This document shows positions 4,940-6,960 of a stretch of 6,960 nucleotides of DNA, piece after piece. Under the pieces are notes generated by a model. The model was not told where the DNA came from. It worked only from the letters and a program-made list of their open reading frames with translations, and made no database searches. The stretch comes from Lentisphaeria bacterium. GTDB taxonomy: Bacteria; Verrucomicrobiota; Lentisphaeria; Oligosphaerales; JAFGRS01. Position 1 is the stretch's first letter. Each line of letters starts with the position of its first letter. The DNA lies in the NCBI GenBank assembly GCA_016935045.1, contig JAFGRS010000800.1:1-6960 (forward strand). The letters run 5' to 3'. A program made the position numbers and the translations under genes.

Positions 4940-6358
4940 ATGGCAAAACCCAACATCCTTCTCATCACCACCGACCAGCAGCGCTACGACACCATCGGCG
5001 CCAACGGCTCGGCGGTTGCACGGACGCCCAACATTGACCGGCTCTGCCGGGAAGGGGTCCGTTTCCGCCGGGCCTATGTGCAGAACACCGTCTGCATCCC
5101 CAGCCGGGCCTGCATCCAGACGGGGCGCTACACCCACCAGCACGGGGTCCGTTATATGGAATCCGTCATTGACGCGACCCCGGGACTCCCAGCCCACGAG
5201 GTCACGGTGATGGAACGGCTGCAGGCCGCGGGATACGCCACCGGCGCCACGGGCAAGATCCACATGATGCCCGAACGCGGCTTCGACTGGATGGAAATCG
5301 TGGGCGGAAAGGGCGCCCGCTGGACCCAGGCAACGGGCCAGGACATCGGCCCGGCGCCCCTCGGCCGCCAATACGCCGAATGGCTCGAAGCCCGACACCC
5401 CGGCGCCTACGAACTCATCTACGAACAGCGCCGACAACCGGAGTACCGCCGCGACCGCGCCTCCGTCGTCCATGTGCTTCCCCTCGAAGAATACGTCGAG
5501 ACCTACATTGTCGAGAAATCCGTGGAGTTCATGACCCGCCGGCGCGAGGGACCCTTCTTTCTCTGGTGCGGATTCTGCGGGCCCCATGGCCCCCATGACC
5601 CGCCCGCCTCCCATGCCGGGCTGTATCCCCCCGAAGCCTACCCCCGGCCGGAGACCTGGAACCAGGACCTGGGCGACCGCCCCCCCCATCTGCGGCGCCC
5701 CCACCGCCCCCTGTCGCCCGCCGACGAAGCCTCCCTGCGCCGCTACCGTTCCCTGTACTGGTGTCTGTGCACCCTTCTCGACGACTGTGTCGGGGTGTTG
5801 CTGGCGGCCATGGACCGCCTGGGGTTGCTGGACAACACGCTGATTCTCTACACCTCCGACCACGGCGAGATGCTGGGGGACTTCCGCATGTTCGGCAAGG
5901 GCAATTTCTACGAACCCGTGGTGCACGTTCCCCTGCTTGCGCGTCCCCCCGGGGGGTGTGCCGGGCGCCCCTTCGACGGTCTGGTCGAGGTGATGGACAT
6001 CGCACCCACGATCCTGGAGTATGCCGGGATCGAACGGCCGCGGGAGATGCAGGCCGTCAGCCTGCGTCCCATCCTCGAGGGAGGCGCCGGCGGGCATGGC
6101 GCCGTGCTCTCGGAATACACCTCCAACGACCGCGCCATCCATGGCAAGTGCCTGGTCACCGAGCGCTTCAAGTACATCCTCTGGAATGTCGGGCAGGGGG
6201 GGGAATTCTACGACCTCGCCGGCGACCCGCAGGAGACCCGGAACCTCTACTACGACCCGCGGTGGCGGGACGAGCGCGACCGCCACGCCGAAATGCTCCT
6301 GGCCCACCTGATGCAGTCCGAAACCGGCTACAATGCCTGGCGGACCGCCCCGTACTGA
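4940..6358 (+). CDS. Type I (formylglycine) sulfatase, Cys-type
   Basis: This 472-aa protein is a family S1 sulfatase, which hydrolyses sulfate esters of sugars or other small molecules. N-terminal NILLITTDQQ carries the metal ligands (D12, Q13). The sulfatase signature CIPSRACIQTGR places C52 as the residue oxidised to formylglycine, so it is a Cys-type enzyme needing a maturase encoded elsewhere. GKIH at 105-108 supplies K106 and H108; GPHGPH supplies H216 and H219. The distal metal site is SDHGE (D307, H308), followed by FGKGNFYEPVVHVPL with K320. The C-terminal EFYDLAGDPQETRNLY is typical of the family. Length is normal. There is no signal peptide at this start, unlike many glycan-degrading sulfatases, suggesting an intracellular substrate. 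It sits downstream of two oxidoreductases, consistent with breakdown of a sulfated sugar derivative; the substrate is unknown. Confidence 0.95.
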   Translation: MAKPNILLITTDQQRYDTIGANGSAVARTPNIDRLCREGVRFRRAYVQNTVCIPSRACIQTGRYTHQHGVRYMESVIDATPGLPAHEVTVMERLQAAGYATGATGKIHMMPERGFDWMEIVGGKGARWTQATGQDIGPAPLGRQYAEWLEARHPGAYELIYEQRRQPEYRRDRASVVHVLPLEEYVETYIVEKSVEFMTRRREGPFFLWCGFCGPHGPHDPPASHAGLYPPEAYPRPETWNQDLGDRPPHLRRPHRPLSPADEASLRRYRSLYWCLCTLLDDCVGVLLAAMDRLGLLDNTLILYTSDHGEMLGDFRMFGKGNFYEPVVHVPLLARPPGGCAGRPFDGLVEVMDIAPTILEYAGIERPREMQAVSLRPILEGGAGGHGAVLSEYTSNDRAIHGKCLVTERFKYILWNVGQGGEFYDLAGDPQETRNLYYDPRWRDERDRHAEMLLAHLMQSETGYNAWRTAPY

Positions 6359-6592
6359 CGGAACGTGCCCCGGCCCCGGGCATCCTGGTCCGGCGGGAAG
6401 ACGGTTGGAGAACGGCAGCCGCGCACCGAATGGGCGCGGCGGCAGTTTCCGCAGCATGCGGTCCGGCGTCAAGTGCGTAGGGCGTCGCGCCGGCGGCCTG
6501 GATTTCGTGGTCCCCAGCAACCTCTTTACCGTCTACCAGCGTGACGACGGCGAGGCGGTACTGCTGGGGGTCCTGCCCCCCGTCGGCGGCGC
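6359..6592. other. Region after the sulfatase, no confident gene
   Basis: A short stem, TGCCC (6366-6370) with GGGCA (6378-6382), follows the sulfatase stop but lacks a T-run. It overlaps the start of the shared motif at 6381. From 6456 the + strand reads as protein-like sequence, described separately. Nothing else is recognisable. Confidence 0.4.
6381..6407 (+). repeat. Copy 2 of a shared intergenic motif
   Basis: This matches 3455-3480 with two substitutions and one inserted G. It lies 22 nt after the sulfatase stop, on the same strand as the first copy. Confidence 0.6.
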
Positions 6593-6803
6593 CTTGCCAT
6601 TGGGGTCGGACCACTGGAACTTATTGCAGAACAGTGAACTACGGCAGATCGCAGGCCTCTGGGACGCCCTAAAAGCCTGCTCTCGGCCCCCAAACTGGCG
6701 GGACAAGCCCCGGCCTGCGCGGGACCCCCGCACGGTAGACCCTCCCCGGCGCGAGCGCCGAGTCGCTAAAGGCCCTATTCCCGGGGAGAAACTGCAGCTT
6801 TAA
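6456..6803 (+). pseudogene. Possible small gene or gene remnant, unrecognised
   Basis: An ATG at 6456 opens a 115-codon frame ending at a TAA at 6801-6803. The first 45 or so residues (MRSGVKCVGRRAGG, then LDFVVPSNLFTVYQRDDGEAVLLGVLPPVGG) look protein-like, and third codon positions are mostly G or C as in the real genes nearby. From about 6593 the frame enters the inverted-repeat element and becomes proline/arginine-rich with more A/T-ending codons, so the 3' part is probably not genuine. No ribosome binding site is visible before the ATG. The opposite strand is also open here, which weakens the case. I do not recognise any family. It may be a gene fragment whose end was replaced by the element, or chance. 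Confidence 0.2.
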
Positions 6804-6879
6804 GGCCGATTCCGACTCCTGATTCGGAGTTAATATCCTTGCCCCAAAGTGTTTGCGTTGGTCCGACCCCAATGGCAGG
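6593..6879. mobile_element. Putative miniature element bounded by 19-bp inverted repeats
   Basis: The segment 6595-6613 is a perfect reverse complement of 6859-6877; the core is GCCATTGGGGTCGGACCA. Pairing extends to 6593 and 6879 with one G-T wobble. The roughly 245 bp between the arms encode no recognisable protein but hold strong hairpins: GCGGG/CCCGC (6719-6723/6727-6731), CGGCG/CGCCG (6747-6751/6756-6760, loop CGAG) and ACTCC/GGAGT (6815-6819/6826-6830). Around 6801-6860 the sequence is clearly more AT-rich than its surroundings. The size, terminal repeats and lack of coding suggest a non-autonomous element or a pair of inverted dispersed repeats. No target-site duplication is visible. 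Confidence 0.55.
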
Positions 6880-6888
6880 CCTCCCGCT

Positions 6889-6960
6889 CCCCCGTACCGG
6901 CCGGCGCCCTCGACGGCCGATCCCCTGTCCCCCCGTACCGGCCGGCGCCCTCGACGGCCG
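6889..6960. repeat. 41-bp tandem repeat running off the right edge
   Basis: The 31 bp at 6889-6919 recur exactly at 6930-6960, giving a 41-bp period; the linker is ATCCCCTGTC (6920-6929). The repeated part contains CGGCCG near both ends of its GTACCGG to GACGGCCG core, so each unit can fold into a hairpin. The window ends inside the second unit, so copy number is unknown. Ten-base identical spacing argues against CRISPR. Confidence 0.85.

Noticed and set aside
3397..4971. 524-codon minus-strand open frame
   Set aside because: It is antisense to oxidoreductase 2, and the repeated peptide near its N-terminus is a translation of the GC-rich REP-like array.
4541..6520. 659-codon minus-strand open frame
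   Set aside because: It is antisense to the sulfatase, which has all its catalytic motifs on the + strand.
1..6960. tRNA, rRNA or a known riboswitch
   Set aside because: I found no cloverleaf with a TTCGA-type arm, no rRNA-like conserved blocks and no riboswitch core that I recognise.

Overview
This is a GC-rich bacterial window with five well-supported protein genes, all on the + strand: a thioredoxin-fold redox protein, an exported protein with squalene-cyclase/prenyltransferase-type repeats, two Gfo/Idh/MocA NAD(P)-dependent oxidoreductases, and a formylglycine-type sulfatase. Several families of short GC-rich repeats fill the gaps. Sulfatase plus multiple Gfo/Idh/MocA genes, cyclase-like repeat proteins and repeat-laden intergenic DNA fit the Planctomycetota/Lentisphaerota/Verrucomicrobiota group or a similar lineage such as Hydrogenedentota. 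That placement is inference from gene content, not from any marker gene.

Layout: 1-143 is an imperfect inverted-repeat (hairpin) element built from 10-bp CACGAAT-type units. 144-407 is a leader with small hairpins and one diverged REP-like copy. 408-995 is the thioredoxin-like gene and 1072-2109 the exported repeat protein, followed at once by a hairpin (2110-2159). 2216-3211 is the first Gfo/Idh/MocA oxidoreductase. 3235-3370 holds four tandem 34-bp hairpin repeats. 3562-4788 is the second oxidoreductase. 4817-4921 holds three tandem GC-rich repeats with NotI-like cores. 4940-6358 is the sulfatase. 6359-6592 has no confident gene but a protein-like stretch of unknown origin. 6593-6879 is a roughly 287-bp element bounded by perfect 19-bp inverted repeats. 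A 41-bp tandem repeat begins at 6889 and runs off the right edge.

How the genes may work together: the two oxidoreductases and the sulfatase are co-oriented and could act on a sulfated sugar or cyclitol, with the sulfatase removing sulfate and the oxidoreductases oxidising or epimerising the product. This is inference; substrates cannot be read from the sequence. The gaps between these three genes carry repeat arrays, so they may not form one simple operon. The first two genes look functionally unrelated to the other three.

I did not find a convincing new defence, mobile or RNA system. The most unusual content is non-coding: five distinct repeat families in under 7 kb, two of them long inverted-repeat elements that could be miniature mobile elements.
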